Shown: positions 55,077 through 64,000 of the stretch, in pieces
Numbering within the stretch: position 1 is the stretch's first letter
Layout: every line of letters starts with the position of its first letter
From: an uncultured Pseudomonadales bacterium
GTDB lineage: Bacteria > Pseudomonadota > Gammaproteobacteria > Pseudomonadales > Pseudohongiellaceae
Length of the DNA: 64,000 nt
NCBI GenBank assembly: GCA_943789485.1
Contig: CALSUH010000005.1
Span: 372,001-436,000 of the forward strand
Reading direction: 5' to 3'
Position numbers and translations under genes: made by a program
The notes under the pieces: generated by a model
What the model saw: only the letters and a program-made list of their open reading frames with translations
The model's database searches: none
What the model was told of the DNA's origin: nothing

Positions 55077-55784
55077 ATGAAATCCGTATTATCTTTGTTC
55101 GCAGTTTGCAGCTTGGTCTGCAGTAGTGCCCAGGCGTTAGATATGGCCGCTCTAGAAAGAGCGATGGCAAGTCCTGATCGTCCAGCGGCTGATAAAGAAA
55201 GAGATGCCAGTCGTCAAGCTCCAGTTGTATTGGACTTTCTTGGCGTGGAAGCGGGAATGACTGTTCTGGATGTCAATGCATCCGGCGGCTGGTACACAGA
55301 AGTTCTATCTTACGCCGTAGGTTCTAACGGTAAGGTGCTTATGCAGAATCGCCCAGGAGGCCGTTCTGCTGAGGCAGCGACTGCTAGGGCAGATCGATTA
55401 GCTAATGTAGATGAGTGGCTAACTGACATCTCTGATATTTCAGCGAACTCCGTGGACTTTGCTTTCACAGCGTTGAACTTCCATGACTTTCACAATTCCA
55501 ATCCCGCCGCCGCTCAGGGCATCCTGGGTCAGGTTATGGGAGCACTAAAATCCGGTGGAATACTGGCTGTGATTGATCACGAGGGCACGCCTGGCGCAGA
55601 CAATACGACTCTACATAGAATCGCATTTGATGATGCTGTTAAGGCAGTGCTCGAATCTGGTTTCGTACTGGCAGGAGCTAGTGACGCACTAGACAACGAT
55701 GCAGACGATCATTCGGTTGGTCCATTCGATCCATCGTTGGGGCGCAATACCGATCGCATCGTACTTAAGTTTATGAAGCTATAG
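55077..55784 (+). CDS. Exported class I SAM-methyltransferase-like protein
   Basis: About 235 aa from ATG 55077 (AAAAGGG upstream). An N-terminal signal peptide (SSAQA-L) is followed by a Rossmann methyltransferase fold: VEAGMTVLDVNASGGWYTEV (degenerate motif I, normally DxGxGxG), DFAFTALNFHDFHN (motif IV region) and LKSGGILAVIDHEG (motif VI). Methyltransferases need cytoplasmic SAM, so an exported member with a weakened SAM loop may be catalytically changed. Confidence 0.8.
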   Translation: MKSVLSLFAVCSLVCSSAQALDMAALERAMASPDRPAADKERDASRQAPVVLDFLGVEAGMTVLDVNASGGWYTEVLSYAVGSNGKVLMQNRPGGRSAEAATARADRLANVDEWLTDISDISANSVDFAFTALNFHDFHNSNPAAAQGILGQVMGALKSGGILAVIDHEGTPGADNTTLHRIAFDDAVKAVLESGFVLAGASDALDNDADDHSVGPFDPSLGRNTDRIVLKFMKL

Positions 55785-55848
55785 TTCAGAAGTCATAGTT
55801 TGTAAATTAATTAGTCCTAAATACTAATTTACAGCAAGATAGAAAGTG

Positions 55849-55881
55849 AAGGGTCTTGGTGCTAACTAAGACCCTTTTTTT
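55849..55881 (+). terminator. Rho-independent terminator
   Basis: AAGGGTCTT and AAGACCCTT pair perfectly around GGTGCTAACT, followed by TTTTT, about 65 bp after the methyltransferase-like gene. Confidence 0.92.
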
Positions 55882-55913
55882 ATTTCGAATTTAAACCCTA
55901 GTCTGAGCGTAGT

Positions 55914-57743
55914 TTGGAAAATCAAGATTCTCAAAATCCCATTAAGAAATTCCTCTCGGTATTTCAATATAGCGGAGTCGCCTTAGAGATCGTCTGGAGT
56001 ACCAGTGCGAAGCTGACAATCATCATGGCGCTGACTACCTTGGCATCCGGCGTGCTGCCAGCGCTGATTGCTTCTGTAGGCGGCTTATTCGTAGACGTGG
56101 TTTCCAATGCCTTTCAAGGCGACGGCAGTAACGCAGAGAAATTACGTAGCGATGCGCTCTACTATGTCTTTCTGGAAGCCGGGTTAGTGGTGCTGATGAC
56201 CGGTGCCCAACGTATAAGCACAGTCTGCCAATCTATATTACGTGTGTTGTTGGGAAATAAAATCAATGTGATGATTCTTGAGAAGGCGCTTACTCTCGAA
56301 CTTGCACACTTCGAAGATGCGGAGTACTACGACAAGCTTGTGCGTGCCCGTCGTGAAGCATCTAGTCGCCCACTTAGCCTTGTTATAAAGACGTTCGACC
56401 TATTCAGAGATGTCATCGCTCTTATCACGATTGGTATATGGCTATTTCAATTCTCCCCTTATGCTGTCTTACTGCTTGGCCTCGCTGGGGTCCCGGCATT
56501 CATTGCTGAGGCGAAATTTTCGGGCGAGGCATTTCGCATACACCGCAGGCGTTCGGCCGAGCGGCGCATGCAGATCTATCTAGAAATGGTGCTGACGCGC
56601 GAAGATGGCGTCAAGGAAGTGAAGCTGTTGCAGTTGGGCAAGATGTTCCTACAGCGCTATGTAGATATCTTTCGCAACATCTATAACGAAGATAGATCCC
56701 TGGTTCTAAGGAGAGGCTTCTGGGGATATATTCTAGGTTTAATTGCTAGCGCGGCGTTCTACTTCGCCTATGGCTGGGTAGGTTTTGCTGCTATCGCCGG
56801 CGCCATCACTATTGGGCAGATGACGATGTACATCGCTCAGTTCCGCCTTGGCCAGAATGCCGTAACAAACAGCCTGACCTCAATAAATGGTATGTACGAA
56901 GATAATCTTTATCTATCGAATCTCACCGAGTATCTGGCGCACAAGGTGCCGGAGCATACGGGAAACAAGACGCAGGGCCCTGACCCAGCCGACGGAATTC
57001 GCTTTGAGAATGTTAGTTTTTCCTATCCCGGCGCGCAGACGCCAGCACTGAACAAGATCAACTTACATATCACCCCTGGCGAGAGTCTGGCGATTGTAGG
57101 TGAGAATGGCAGCGGTAAGACGACGCTGATTAAATTGCTTACGCGCCTGTACACTCCTACCGAGGGTCGCATACTCGTGGATGGTTTGGATTTGCAAGAA
57201 TGGGACCTTGATACCATCCGTGAAAAGGTCGGCGTGATATTTCAGGACTTTGCTCGCTATCAATTGATCGTTGGCGAGAATATCGGAATAGGTGATGTCG
57301 ATAGCATCGGCGAGGACGATCAAATTTCCGAGGCTGCACGTAAGGGTATGGCCGCGGAATTCGTGAAAGACCTGCCACAGAAATACCAGACGCAGCTTGG
57401 CACCTGGTTCAAGGACGGTCAGGAGTTGTCCGGCGGTCAATGGCAGAAGATCGCGTTGTCTCGCGCCTTCATGCGCAGCAAAGCGGACATCTTAATTTTG
57501 GATGAACCCACGGCGGCTATTGACGCGCGAGCCGAGGCTGAAATCTTTGCACACTTTGGCGACTTAACCGACAATCGAATCTCAATAATTATTTCTCATC
57601 GATTCTCTACAGTCCGCATGGCCGATCATATTATCGTGCTAGAGAAGGGGGGGATCATGGAACAGGGCAGTCATCAACAATTGCTTGATCTTGATGGGCA
57701 GTACGCTACCTTGTTTAATCTGCAGGCAAAGGGTTATCAGTAG
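55914..57743 (+). CDS. ABC transporter, fused membrane and ATPase domains (MsbA-like)
   Basis: 609 aa, TTG start with no better alternative seen. Five to six membrane helices lie in residues 25-310. The nucleotide-binding domain follows with Walker A GENGSGKTT, signature LSGGQWQK, Walker B ILILDEPTAAID and H-loop ISHRFSTV. A homodimeric exporter is expected. It lacks the N-terminal C39 peptidase domain needed to process double-glycine peptides. The LysE gene starts 2 bp after it. Confidence 0.9.
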   Translation: MENQDSQNPIKKFLSVFQYSGVALEIVWSTSAKLTIIMALTTLASGVLPALIASVGGLFVDVVSNAFQGDGSNAEKLRSDALYYVFLEAGLVVLMTGAQRISTVCQSILRVLLGNKINVMILEKALTLELAHFEDAEYYDKLVRARREASSRPLSLVIKTFDLFRDVIALITIGIWLFQFSPYAVLLLGLAGVPAFIAEAKFSGEAFRIHRRRSAERRMQIYLEMVLTREDGVKEVKLLQLGKMFLQRYVDIFRNIYNEDRSLVLRRGFWGYILGLIASAAFYFAYGWVGFAAIAGAITIGQMTMYIAQFRLGQNAVTNSLTSINGMYEDNLYLSNLTEYLAHKVPEHTGNKTQGPDPADGIRFENVSFSYPGAQTPALNKINLHITPGESLAIVGENGSGKTTLIKLLTRLYTPTEGRILVDGLDLQEWDLDTIREKVGVIFQDFARYQLIVGENIGIGDVDSIGEDDQISEAARKGMAAEFVKDLPQKYQTQLGTWFKDGQELSGGQWQKIALSRAFMRSKADILILDEPTAAIDARAEAEIFAHFGDLTDNRISIIISHRFSTVRMADHIIVLEKGGIMEQGSHQQLLDLDGQYATLFNLQAKGYQ

Positions 57744-57745
57744 GC

Positions 57746-58381
57746 ATGGAGAACCCATTTATTTATTTATTCATTGGGTTTCTCGCCTGTTTACTAGGCA
57801 CTATTCCATTCGGCCCGATCAATCTGGTGGTAGTAAAGACAACACTCGACTATGACCGACGCAGCGGTATCGAGGTTGCATTCGCCGCCTCAATTATCGA
57901 GATGCTACAGGCGTTGATTGCATTATGCTTCGGCATGCTAATAAGCGCTTTCCTCGAAGCGAATGTTTTTCTCAAATTCTTTCTAGCATTCACTTTTATT
58001 GGCTTGGCTATTTTCATAGTTACCCGTAAGCCAGAACCAGGACCAACTCTGAAAAAGCAACAAAGTAGGCCGGTATCGTTTTTCCGAAACGGGCTGATTA
58101 TTGCGGGGCTGAATCCCCAAGCTGTACCATTTTGGATCTTCGCATTAGCGACAATAAGCCAGTACTTCGAGTTTCAATACACAGACCTGACCCTAGCTGG
58201 GTTTTTGCTTGGTATATTCATTGGTAAGTTTTTTGCTTTATACGGCTTTGTTGTAGCGAGCACTTATTTGAAAACCCGCCTACAAGAAAGCAGTACTGTG
58301 GTAAATCGCTTGCTGGCAGGTATTTTGTTATTTATTGGTTTAACTCAGGGGTGGAACGCGGTAAGTTCCTTATTAGTCTGA
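57746..58381 (+). CDS. LysE-family translocator (intact)
   Basis: 211 aa, six hydrophobic segments. LLGTIPFGPINLVVVKTTLD is the LysE-superfamily first-helix motif (PGP equivalent), and IAGLNPQAVPFWIFALATIS is the NPxxxxF block. It probably exports an amino acid or similar small molecule across the inner membrane. It is translationally close to the ABC exporter. It belongs to a different subgroup from the two RhtB-like pseudogenes at 6.6-9.4 kb. Confidence 0.87.
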   Translation: MENPFIYLFIGFLACLLGTIPFGPINLVVVKTTLDYDRRSGIEVAFAASIIEMLQALIALCFGMLISAFLEANVFLKFFLAFTFIGLAIFIVTRKPEPGPTLKKQQSRPVSFFRNGLIIAGLNPQAVPFWIFALATISQYFEFQYTDLTLAGFLLGIFIGKFFALYGFVVASTYLKTRLQESSTVVNRLLAGILLFIGLTQGWNAVSSLLV

Positions 58382-58400
58382 CAAGAGTCCTTTCAAGCGA

Positions 58401-58757
58401 ATGCCTATACCTCAGCAGCCCAATGAGAAAACCCTGAAAACGCCGGACGCTGTGACGTTTGGTAAGGACCTGCGTGGTATCGTCAGAGCGCGGACACGCC
58501 TCGCTGTCTGTTTCTGGACTCTTCCGGTGTATGTTGTATCGATCTGGATGTTGCTTAACAACGGGCACAGCATCGATTCTATGATGTGGATTTACATGGC
58601 TGTCTACGCTGGTTTTGCAATCGACATGTCGATGAGAAATTGTCCTAACTGTCGCAAACAATTTTATGTGAAGAGCATTTTTCTGAATTTGTTAACTAAG
58701 CAATGCGTGCATTGCGAACAGACATCTATTCTTACCGAATCTCCCCCGAAACACTAG
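58401..58757 (+). CDS. Small membrane protein with C-terminal zinc ribbon
   Basis: 118 aa. Two membrane helices (LAVCFWTLPVYVVSIWML; MMWIYMAVYAGFAIDM) and then CPNCRKQFYV...KQCVHCEQTS, two CxxC knuckles that likely bind zinc on the cytoplasmic side. No family name recognised. It lies 19 bp after the LysE gene, probably in one operon with it. Confidence 0.75.
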   Translation: MPIPQQPNEKTLKTPDAVTFGKDLRGIVRARTRLAVCFWTLPVYVVSIWMLLNNGHSIDSMMWIYMAVYAGFAIDMSMRNCPNCRKQFYVKSIFLNLLTKQCVHCEQTSILTESPPKH

Positions 58758-58773
58758 ATCGCTCTTAAGGCTG

Positions 58774-60354
58774 CTAATTTCCTTGGTGAATCATGCGTAG
58801 AAGCTCAATCAGCCTAGGTGGCTGACCGGTGCGCAGGACGCCCATACGAAAGACCTTGCCGGAAAGCCAGAGAACGAAGACGATGCTAAGAAGCAACACA
58901 ATGGTGGTGCCAACCAAATCGATAAGTGGCGGATCGGCAGCTGCGCGATTCATCATGAGGTAGGGAGTAAATAGAGGGAACCAGGACATGATTCTAACTA
59001 TCGTATTGTCCGGATCGCGAACCACAAAAACCATCATCGCGAGTGGGATCACCTGAATCATGATCATCGGCATCATCATGGCTTGTGCTTCTTTCAAGGT
59101 ATTACACAGACTCCCTATTGCTAGAAACACACCAGAGTAGAGTGCATAACCTGCGAAATAATAGAACACAAACCAGGGAATTAATTCAGAGCCGAGAATA
59201 ACATCTAGTATTTGACCTATTAGTTCTGTCTGACTGCTCTGATAGAGTGTGATAAACAGAAAAAATGAAAGCAACCATACCGCTATAGTCGTCAATCCCG
59301 ATAAACCAATACCTAGGAGTTTTCCCATCATCAGTTCGCCGGCAGTCACGGAGGCGAGCAGTACTTCTATGATGCGATTCGACTTCTCTTCTATCGTATT
59401 GCTTAGCAGGTACTGGACACTCTGCATTAATGACACAAACATCAGATAGACGAATCCGATTGGCGCGAGTTGCTGAAAGGTGTCTGCTACGCTGACCTCC
59501 TCCTCTCCAATGGCTGCTGTCGGATCAAGCTGGCTAATGGGCATGCGCGTGCGTTGCACGTTGCGGACGACCTGATTGTCTACTCCCAGGTCCATGTATT
59601 CGCGATTACGAATCTCTGAATTGATACTACTAATAATGGCATCTGGTAGGCGAGAGTCTGTGAGGTTTCTCGCCCAATACTGAATACCTGTCGGTCGCCC
59701 GGCTGGCTGAGGAATAACGCCAGGGCGCGAGACATCTTCATTCACGTTGTCAGGAATGAGAATTAACGCGAATAGGTCACTGGGCTGTGAATCCACTATT
59801 AGCTTTCTATCGCCACTGAGATAGGGTCGAAGCGCCTGCGCTATCTCTTCGGGCGTTGCCGAGCTATCGATACCTTCGGGTAGTTCCGCGGAGATAAACT
59901 GGCGTGAGGGCACCTCAAAAGACGGTATCTCTTCCTTTAGTGCTGGGCGCGCGATTGTCAGAGCGAAATTCAGGCCGCCACTGTCTAACCATTGTTCCAG
60001 TGCTGCTACTTCGTCGGCATCGGCGCCGTCTATTAATTGGTCCGCAGGATTCGTTTGTTCGGCGGCCGTTAGGTCGAGATTGGACTCCTTGCGATTCTCT
60101 ATTAAGTAGCTTACGAACTCTCCCAGAATTCGTCGCTGGTGCTCGCGCTCTATTGCTGTCTCTACAGCTTCTGTGTACTCACCTGATTGATCCACTAAGA
60201 TGTAATATCGAGTAGGGGTCGCATTGGATAGTGTAGTCTGCAGAAAATAAACGGCCGTGAAAATTATGGGGAAGATTAAAATTCCCGCCCAGAATCCTTT
60301 AGTCTTAACGTTTTCCATGTATTCGCGCCAAGCTATCAATCGAATCATGTTCAT
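58774..60354 (-). CDS. ABC-2 permease, NatB-like
   Basis: 526 aa. One N-terminal helix (GILIFPIIFTAVYFLQTTL), a long periplasmic domain (about 45-300), then six helices from LAPIGFVYLMFVSLMQSVQY to the end. NTIEEKSNRIIEVLLASVTA, then GELMMGKLLGIGLSGL, is the NatB/YhaP signature. It pairs with the upstream ATPase, whose stop overlaps this start by 4 bp. Exports of Na+ (NatAB) or a peptide are known in the family. Confidence 0.9.
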   Translation of the reverse strand: MNMIRLIAWREYMENVKTKGFWAGILIFPIIFTAVYFLQTTLSNATPTRYYILVDQSGEYTEAVETAIEREHQRRILGEFVSYLIENRKESNLDLTAAEQTNPADQLIDGADADEVAALEQWLDSGGLNFALTIARPALKEEIPSFEVPSRQFISAELPEGIDSSATPEEIAQALRPYLSGDRKLIVDSQPSDLFALILIPDNVNEDVSRPGVIPQPAGRPTGIQYWARNLTDSRLPDAIISSINSEIRNREYMDLGVDNQVVRNVQRTRMPISQLDPTAAIGEEEVSVADTFQQLAPIGFVYLMFVSLMQSVQYLLSNTIEEKSNRIIEVLLASVTAGELMMGKLLGIGLSGLTTIAVWLLSFFLFITLYQSSQTELIGQILDVILGSELIPWFVFYYFAGYALYSGVFLAIGSLCNTLKEAQAMMMPMIMIQVIPLAMMVFVVRDPDNTIVRIMSWFPLFTPYLMMNRAAADPPLIDLVGTTIVLLLSIVFVLWLSGKVFRMGVLRTGQPPRLIELLRMIHQGN

Positions 60355-61349
60355 CGGAAGGCGTGCTCCTTCGCATCATCACCAATTAGGTGAACGAAAA
60401 CATCGTGCAAGCTAGGTTCAGTAAATTCGAATCGACTTAGCAAAATATTTTTCTCGAAACAGCTACGCAAAATGTCCTGCGGACTTAATTGTTCGCTTAT
60501 CTGCAACAGCCATTGCTGCTTAGCTGAATCGTGGACGTCTACTTCTCCACCCCGACTTATTTCCATGACACCATCGATAGAGTTCAATGATGCTACATCC
60601 CCCGCCGATTCGAGCATGACTCGGCGGGGGATTGTAGCCTTCGCCTCACTGACGGTTCCATCGAAGATCTTTCTACCCTTTGCGATTAGCAGAATTTGGT
60701 CACATAGCCGCTCGGCATGTTGCATAACATGAGTTGAAAAAATTACGGTCTGACCGTTCTTCGCCATGTCCGTTATGAGATCTTCTAAAACGGTCTGATT
60801 GACCGGATCTAATCCAGAGAAGGGCTCATCAAGGATCACCAGCTCGGGTTCGTGTGCTACAGCTGAGAGCACCTGCACTTTTTGCCCCATGCCTTTAGAG
60901 AGGGATTCAACTTTCGACTCGGCGAAATCTTTCAGACCGTACTTTTCTAGCAGGTGCCAAGCCTGGTCTTTTGCTTCGTGTTTCTTCATACCTTTCAACA
61001 TGGCGAAGTATTGAATCAGCGCCCACACCTGCATCTTTTTATAGAGACCTTTCTCCTCTGGCAGATAGCCTATCCGATTGCGCACATTTAGGGCTGACGA
61101 GCGACCTAGGATACTGACGCTGCCACCGCTGGGTTTTATGATATCCAGAATCATGCGAATCGTAGTGGTCTTTCCAGCTCCATTAGGGCCAAGAAAACCG
61201 TAGATCGAGCCCTTTGGAATAGAAAAGCTTAACTCGTCGACCGCTGTGAATTCGCCGTAGGTTTTGGAAACATTCTGTAGAGTTAAGACCGAACTCGATT
61301 CGGCTTCAGCCTGGGCGTGAGAAAGGGGTTTTGAAGCAGGGTCAAGCAT
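60351..61349 (-). CDS. ABC ATP-binding protein, NatA-like
   Basis: About 332 aa from ATG 61349. Walker A GPNGAGKTT, signature LSKGMGQK, Walker B LVILDEPFSGLD, H-loop FSTHVMQHAE. The C-terminal extension (VMLESAGDVASLNSIDGVME onward) is typical of NatA-type ATPases. It energises the downstream permease; stop and start overlap. The track's TTG start 9 codons earlier is less likely. Confidence 0.9.
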   Translation of the reverse strand: MLDPASKPLSHAQAEAESSSVLTLQNVSKTYGEFTAVDELSFSIPKGSIYGFLGPNGAGKTTTIRMILDIIKPSGGSVSILGRSSALNVRNRIGYLPEEKGLYKKMQVWALIQYFAMLKGMKKHEAKDQAWHLLEKYGLKDFAESKVESLSKGMGQKVQVLSAVAHEPELVILDEPFSGLDPVNQTVLEDLITDMAKNGQTVIFSTHVMQHAERLCDQILLIAKGRKIFDGTVSEAKATIPRRVMLESAGDVASLNSIDGVMEISRGGEVDVHDSAKQQWLLQISEQLSPQDILRSCFEKNILLSRFEFTEPSLHDVFVHLIGDDAKEHAFR

Positions 61350-61522
61350 CACTGTGGGCTCGTAAAATGGGAACAAATTAGTATGTCAGAACTTTAAAAG
61401 GAAGGGAATTTCCAGCATCTTCGAAGGAGCAAGGAATTGAGACATCATGCTGGCGACAAACAACATTGCTCCTCTAAAGAGAACGTGTAAAGAAACAGCG
61501 GTACAAGGCTATAGCCAGAACG

Positions 61523-61555
61523 AAAAAAGGGAAGAGCAATGCTCTTCCCTTTTTT
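61523..61555 (-). terminator. Terminator of nhaB
   Basis: AAAAAAGGGAAGAGC-AAT-GCTCTTCCCTTTTTT is a perfect stem with T-runs on both strands, 35 bp after the nhaB stop. Confidence 0.93.
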
Positions 61556-61589
61556 GTGCACATCAAAGTTGATGCAACGCAACTAAACG

Positions 61590-63107
61590 CTATGGGAGCC
61601 AGTTGTACATGATGATACCGGCAACCGTAGTACACACTAGGAAGTACGGTAGCGCCATATAAACCATGCGGCCATAGCCTAGTCGAATTCGCGGTGCGAT
61701 TGACGACATCAGTAAGAACAGGAATGCAGCCTGGCCATTTGGTGTGGACATGCTTGGGATTCCCGTTCCCATCACCACAGCGACCGACTGAGCTTCAAAA
61801 ATATCTCTGCTCATTATACCTTGCTCCATCAACGGCGTGATCTGATTCATGTAGATCGTTGCTACAAACACGTTGTCACTGATGGCGGATAAGAAGCCGT
61901 TGGAGAGAAATACCATGAAGACCTGTTGGCTACCTTCCATCTCCAATACCCAGTTCATGACTGGAGTAAACATTTCTTGGCTATTGATCATAGCGACGAT
62001 GACGTAGAACACGACTAACAGTGATGCAAAGGGTAGTCCTTCCGTAAAGGCCTGTCCGATTGAATGCTCGTCGGTAACGCCAATCATCGAAGAGGCGAGG
62101 ATGATCACAGCTAGTCCGATAAGTCCGATCTCTGCAAGGTGAAGAGATAGGGCAATAATCATTAAGACTGCTACTACAGCCTGAAAGTAGATTACCAAGG
62201 TGTCTCCTCTGGTGGCTTTCGCTTGTAGCTTCTCATCTTCATCCGCTAGTATTTTTCTTACCGCAGCTGGCAGTTCAGCACCGTAGCCAAACCAGCCAAC
62301 CTTCTCTAAAAGGAAACAGGTAAATACCCCGGCGATAAGTGTTGGGATCGTAGCGGGTCCAACCATCGTGGCGAATGTAACGAAATCCCATTCGGCCGCG
62401 CTGCCTATAACGATATTCTCAGGCTCGCCCACTAGCGTACATACGCCACCAATGGCGGTGCCAATAGCGCCATGCATGAGAAGTCCGCGCAGGAACGCAC
62501 GGAAACCATCGAGGTCTTCACGGTGTGAATCTTCAATGTGATTATCCGCGTCATCTGCCGGATCGTCGGCATAACCAATCTTTGAAACCACTTTGTCATA
62601 AACATCATAGAAGGCTGTGGCGAGAGCTATGAGGACGGCCAGAATCGTCAGCGCATCTAGGAAGGCGGACAGTACTGCGACGACAATAATGGTTGTGACA
62701 TTCATTACCACTCGGGACTTGATGCCCAGTAGCACTTTGTTCATGAATTTAAATAGCATCTCTCTTAGGAAATGCACACCGGCCACCATAAAGATAACCA
62801 GCAGGATTACGGGCAGGCCGTGCTCAACCTCTTCGTAGACATGGTGCGAGTCGGTGAGTTGCATCACCAGCACCTGGATCGCAAGCAGGCCGCCAGGTTG
62901 TAGCGGGAAGCATTTTAGGGCCATGGCAAGAGTAAAAATGAACTCGAAAAGAATTATCCAAGAAGTTAGGAGCGTGCCAAGCACGAAGTAAAAAACAACA
63001 TTCAATACAAGAGCCGCTAATACGGCTTTCTTGTACCAAACAGGCGTGTTCCCCAGAAACATCGCGAGTGGTGAATCGGGGTAATGGTGAGTTGCTGATG
63101 AGGACAT
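61590..63107 (-). CDS. nhaB: Na+/H+ antiporter NhaB
   Basis: 505 aa, about 12 membrane helices. FLGNTPVWYKKAVLAALVLN, then FEFIFTLAMALKCFPLQPGG and VVAVLSAFLDALTILAVLIA, closely follow E. coli NhaB. GGVCTLVGEPENIVIGSAAE and GTGIPSMSTPNGQAAFLFLL are the two helix-break regions that bind Na+. It expels Na+ in exchange for protons, fitting a marine host. A 12-G tract lies 188 bp before its start. Confidence 0.95.
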   Translation of the reverse strand: MSSSATHHYPDSPLAMFLGNTPVWYKKAVLAALVLNVVFYFVLGTLLTSWIILFEFIFTLAMALKCFPLQPGGLLAIQVLVMQLTDSHHVYEEVEHGLPVILLVIFMVAGVHFLREMLFKFMNKVLLGIKSRVVMNVTTIIVVAVLSAFLDALTILAVLIALATAFYDVYDKVVSKIGYADDPADDADNHIEDSHREDLDGFRAFLRGLLMHGAIGTAIGGVCTLVGEPENIVIGSAAEWDFVTFATMVGPATIPTLIAGVFTCFLLEKVGWFGYGAELPAAVRKILADEDEKLQAKATRGDTLVIYFQAVVAVLMIIALSLHLAEIGLIGLAVIILASSMIGVTDEHSIGQAFTEGLPFASLLVVFYVIVAMINSQEMFTPVMNWVLEMEGSQQVFMVFLSNGFLSAISDNVFVATIYMNQITPLMEQGIMSRDIFEAQSVAVVMGTGIPSMSTPNGQAAFLFLLMSSIAPRIRLGYGRMVYMALPYFLVCTTVAGIIMYNWLP

Positions 63108-63294
63108 CTAATGCTTCCTTTTATTGTAGATTTTCGGGCGCTCGAGACGCGCCGATGTCAAATATACTGGTCTTCGAGGCACTTTGCTAAATTTTTCGTA
63201 AGATTATGAATGTTTTTGCGCAAGGGTGCCGTTCGGCCTAACGTAGATGCTAATACGACAGGATCACCCTTGTTCATGAAAGGTTAGTGTATGT

Positions 63295-63306
63295 GGGGGG
63301 GGGGGG
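63295..63306. repeat. Poly-G tract (12 G)
   Basis: Twelve consecutive G between the gltD stop and the nhaB start. Homopolymers of this length are slippage-prone and also error-prone in sequencing. An 8-bp inverted repeat (CAAGGGTG/CACCCTTG, 63221-63272) lies just beside it. Confidence 0.75.
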
Positions 63307-63340
63307 AACCGGAGCTCACGTGGTCTTTGAGCCAAGTTTT

Positions 63341-64000
63341 CTATTCCCCGCTTAGGAACGCATCGATCTTCTCGGCTACTAGTCTGCCTTCATCGATAGC
63401 GCGAACCACTAATGATTGCCCACGGCGGCAATCGCCTGCGGCAAAGACCTTGGCTCTGGATGTGTGAAAATCGCGATACTGCGCTTTGTAATTGGAACGC
63501 CGATCGAGCTCTAGGCTTAAGGATTCATTAAGATAGTGCTCCGGCCCCAAGAAGCCCATGGATAGTAGGATTAGGTCGGCTTCCCAAAACTGTTCACTGC
63601 CAGGAACCTCATTGAATTTTTCATCCACATTCACGGTGTTGATGCCCTTTAGGCGTCCATCGGCATCCCGCACGATCTCTTTTCCAGAGACTGAATACAC
63701 TCGAGGATCATTGCCGAATTTCTCGGCGGCTTCCTGATGGCCATAATCTACTCTGTAGATTTTGGGCCAGAGAGGCCAGGGATTGTCGTCCGCTCGATCA
63801 AGAGGGGGTATGGACATGATCTCGAAATTCACTAATGACTGACAGCCGTGTCGCAGGGAGGTGCCTATACAGTCGGTACCTGTATCGCCGCCTCCGATAA
63901 CGATGACTTTCTTGCCCTTCGCACTTAGATAGTTGTCGTCTGCTAGATTAGAGTCCAAAAGGCTTTTCGTGTTCTTGTGCAAGAACTCCATCGCCAGATG
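63341..64000 (-). CDS. gltD: Glutamate synthase small subunit, 5' part outside window
   Basis: The frame is open through the window's end, so the 216-aa track ORF begins at an internal [23 protein letters not shown] is the NADPH Rossmann motif; [20 protein letters not shown] and [20 protein letters not shown] then [10 protein letters not shown] are the GltD C-terminal FAD region. It feeds electrons from NADPH to the GltB large subunit for glutamate formation from glutamine and 2-oxoglutarate. gltB should lie upstream, beyond 64000. Confidence 0.95.
   Translation of the reverse strand, partial: HLAMEFLHKNTKSLLDSNLADDNYLSAKGKKVIVIGGGDTGTDCIGTSLRHGCQSLVNFEIMSIPPLDRADDNPWPLWPKIYRVDYGHQEAAEKFGNDPRVYSVSGKEIVRDADGRLKGINTVNVDEKFNEVPGSEQFWEADLILLSMGFLGPEHYLNESLSLELDRRSNYKAQYRDFHTSRAKVFAAGDCRRGQSLVVRAIDEGRLVAEKIDAFLSGE

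Noticed and set aside
55914-57743. ABC exporter as the transporter for the double-glycine peptide
   Set aside because: It lacks the N-terminal C39 peptidase domain, lies 23 kb away and is linked to a LysE gene instead.

Overview
The window reads as a chromosomal segment of a marine-type gammaproteobacterium, perhaps near the Halieaceae, Spongiibacteraceae or other Pseudomonadales/Cellvibrionales. Three things suggest this. The block fau - 6S RNA - zapA - zapB-like - pepP - ubiH - ubiI is the usual gammaproteobacterial order. NADP isocitrate dehydrogenase is the monomeric type. There are many exported oxidoreductases and cytochromes and an NhaB-type Na+/H+ antiporter. The genus assignment is inference. 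No rRNA, tRNA, IS transposase, prophage or CRISPR array was seen.

Layout. 1-4.7 kb: 3' part of epmA, a D-amino-acid transaminase/GNAT pair, and monomeric icd. 4.6-9.4 kb: a sulP gene bracketed by two diverged copies of a hairpin-containing repeat, two badly decayed LysE/RhtB-family pseudogenes, an exported NHL propeller protein and a VOC protein. 9.4-14.9 kb: exported proteins of unknown function, an orphan NqrB/RnfD-like (UnbU-like) membrane protein with a Sel1-like tail, and a membrane-anchored SUMF1-type protein. 15-23 kb: a periplasmic block with a PQQ lipoprotein dehydrogenase and its cytochrome, an esterase, an AtaL-like protein, an exported SurE divergent from an exported HAD phosphatase, an OYE-family flavoenzyme, a diheme cytochrome and cytochrome c'. 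23.4-31 kb: an ABC-2 transporter, a frameshifted D-aminoacylase and a twice-frameshifted M13 peptidase, and a b561-type cytochrome. 31-36 kb: threonine synthase, a two-gene double-glycine peptide/putative immunity locus, a GST, a class C beta-lactamase-like hydrolase, and a pseudogene paralogous to the unknown protein at 10-11 kb.

36.3-42 kb holds the SOS mutasome, dnaE2 facing imuB-imuA convergently. Each transcript has its own LexA box, and the one before dnaE2 matches the E. coli consensus at all 20 positions. 42.1-49.7 kb is the fau/6S/zapA/pepP/ubi region. fau carries a 1-nt frameshift, a 147-bp element with 25-bp terminal inverted repeats sits between pepP and ubiH, and a DUF1499 plus MaoC pair on the opposite strand separates ubiH from ubiI. 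49.7-54.4 kb is an RND (MMPL) / LolA-like / outer-membrane-barrel operon. 54.6-64 kb has an exported methyltransferase-like protein, an ABC exporter with a LysE exporter, a NatAB-like ABC transporter, nhaB and the 3' part of gltD.

The most novel-looking items are four. They are the bacteriocin-like peptide with its three-helix partner (32.5-33.0 kb), the inverted-repeat element at 45.55-45.69 kb, the convergent dual-LexA mutasome, and the repeat-flanked sulP next to decayed LysE genes. Several single-base frameshifts in otherwise intact genes may be real decay or consensus errors. No search or folding program was run; family names come from motif recognition by eye.
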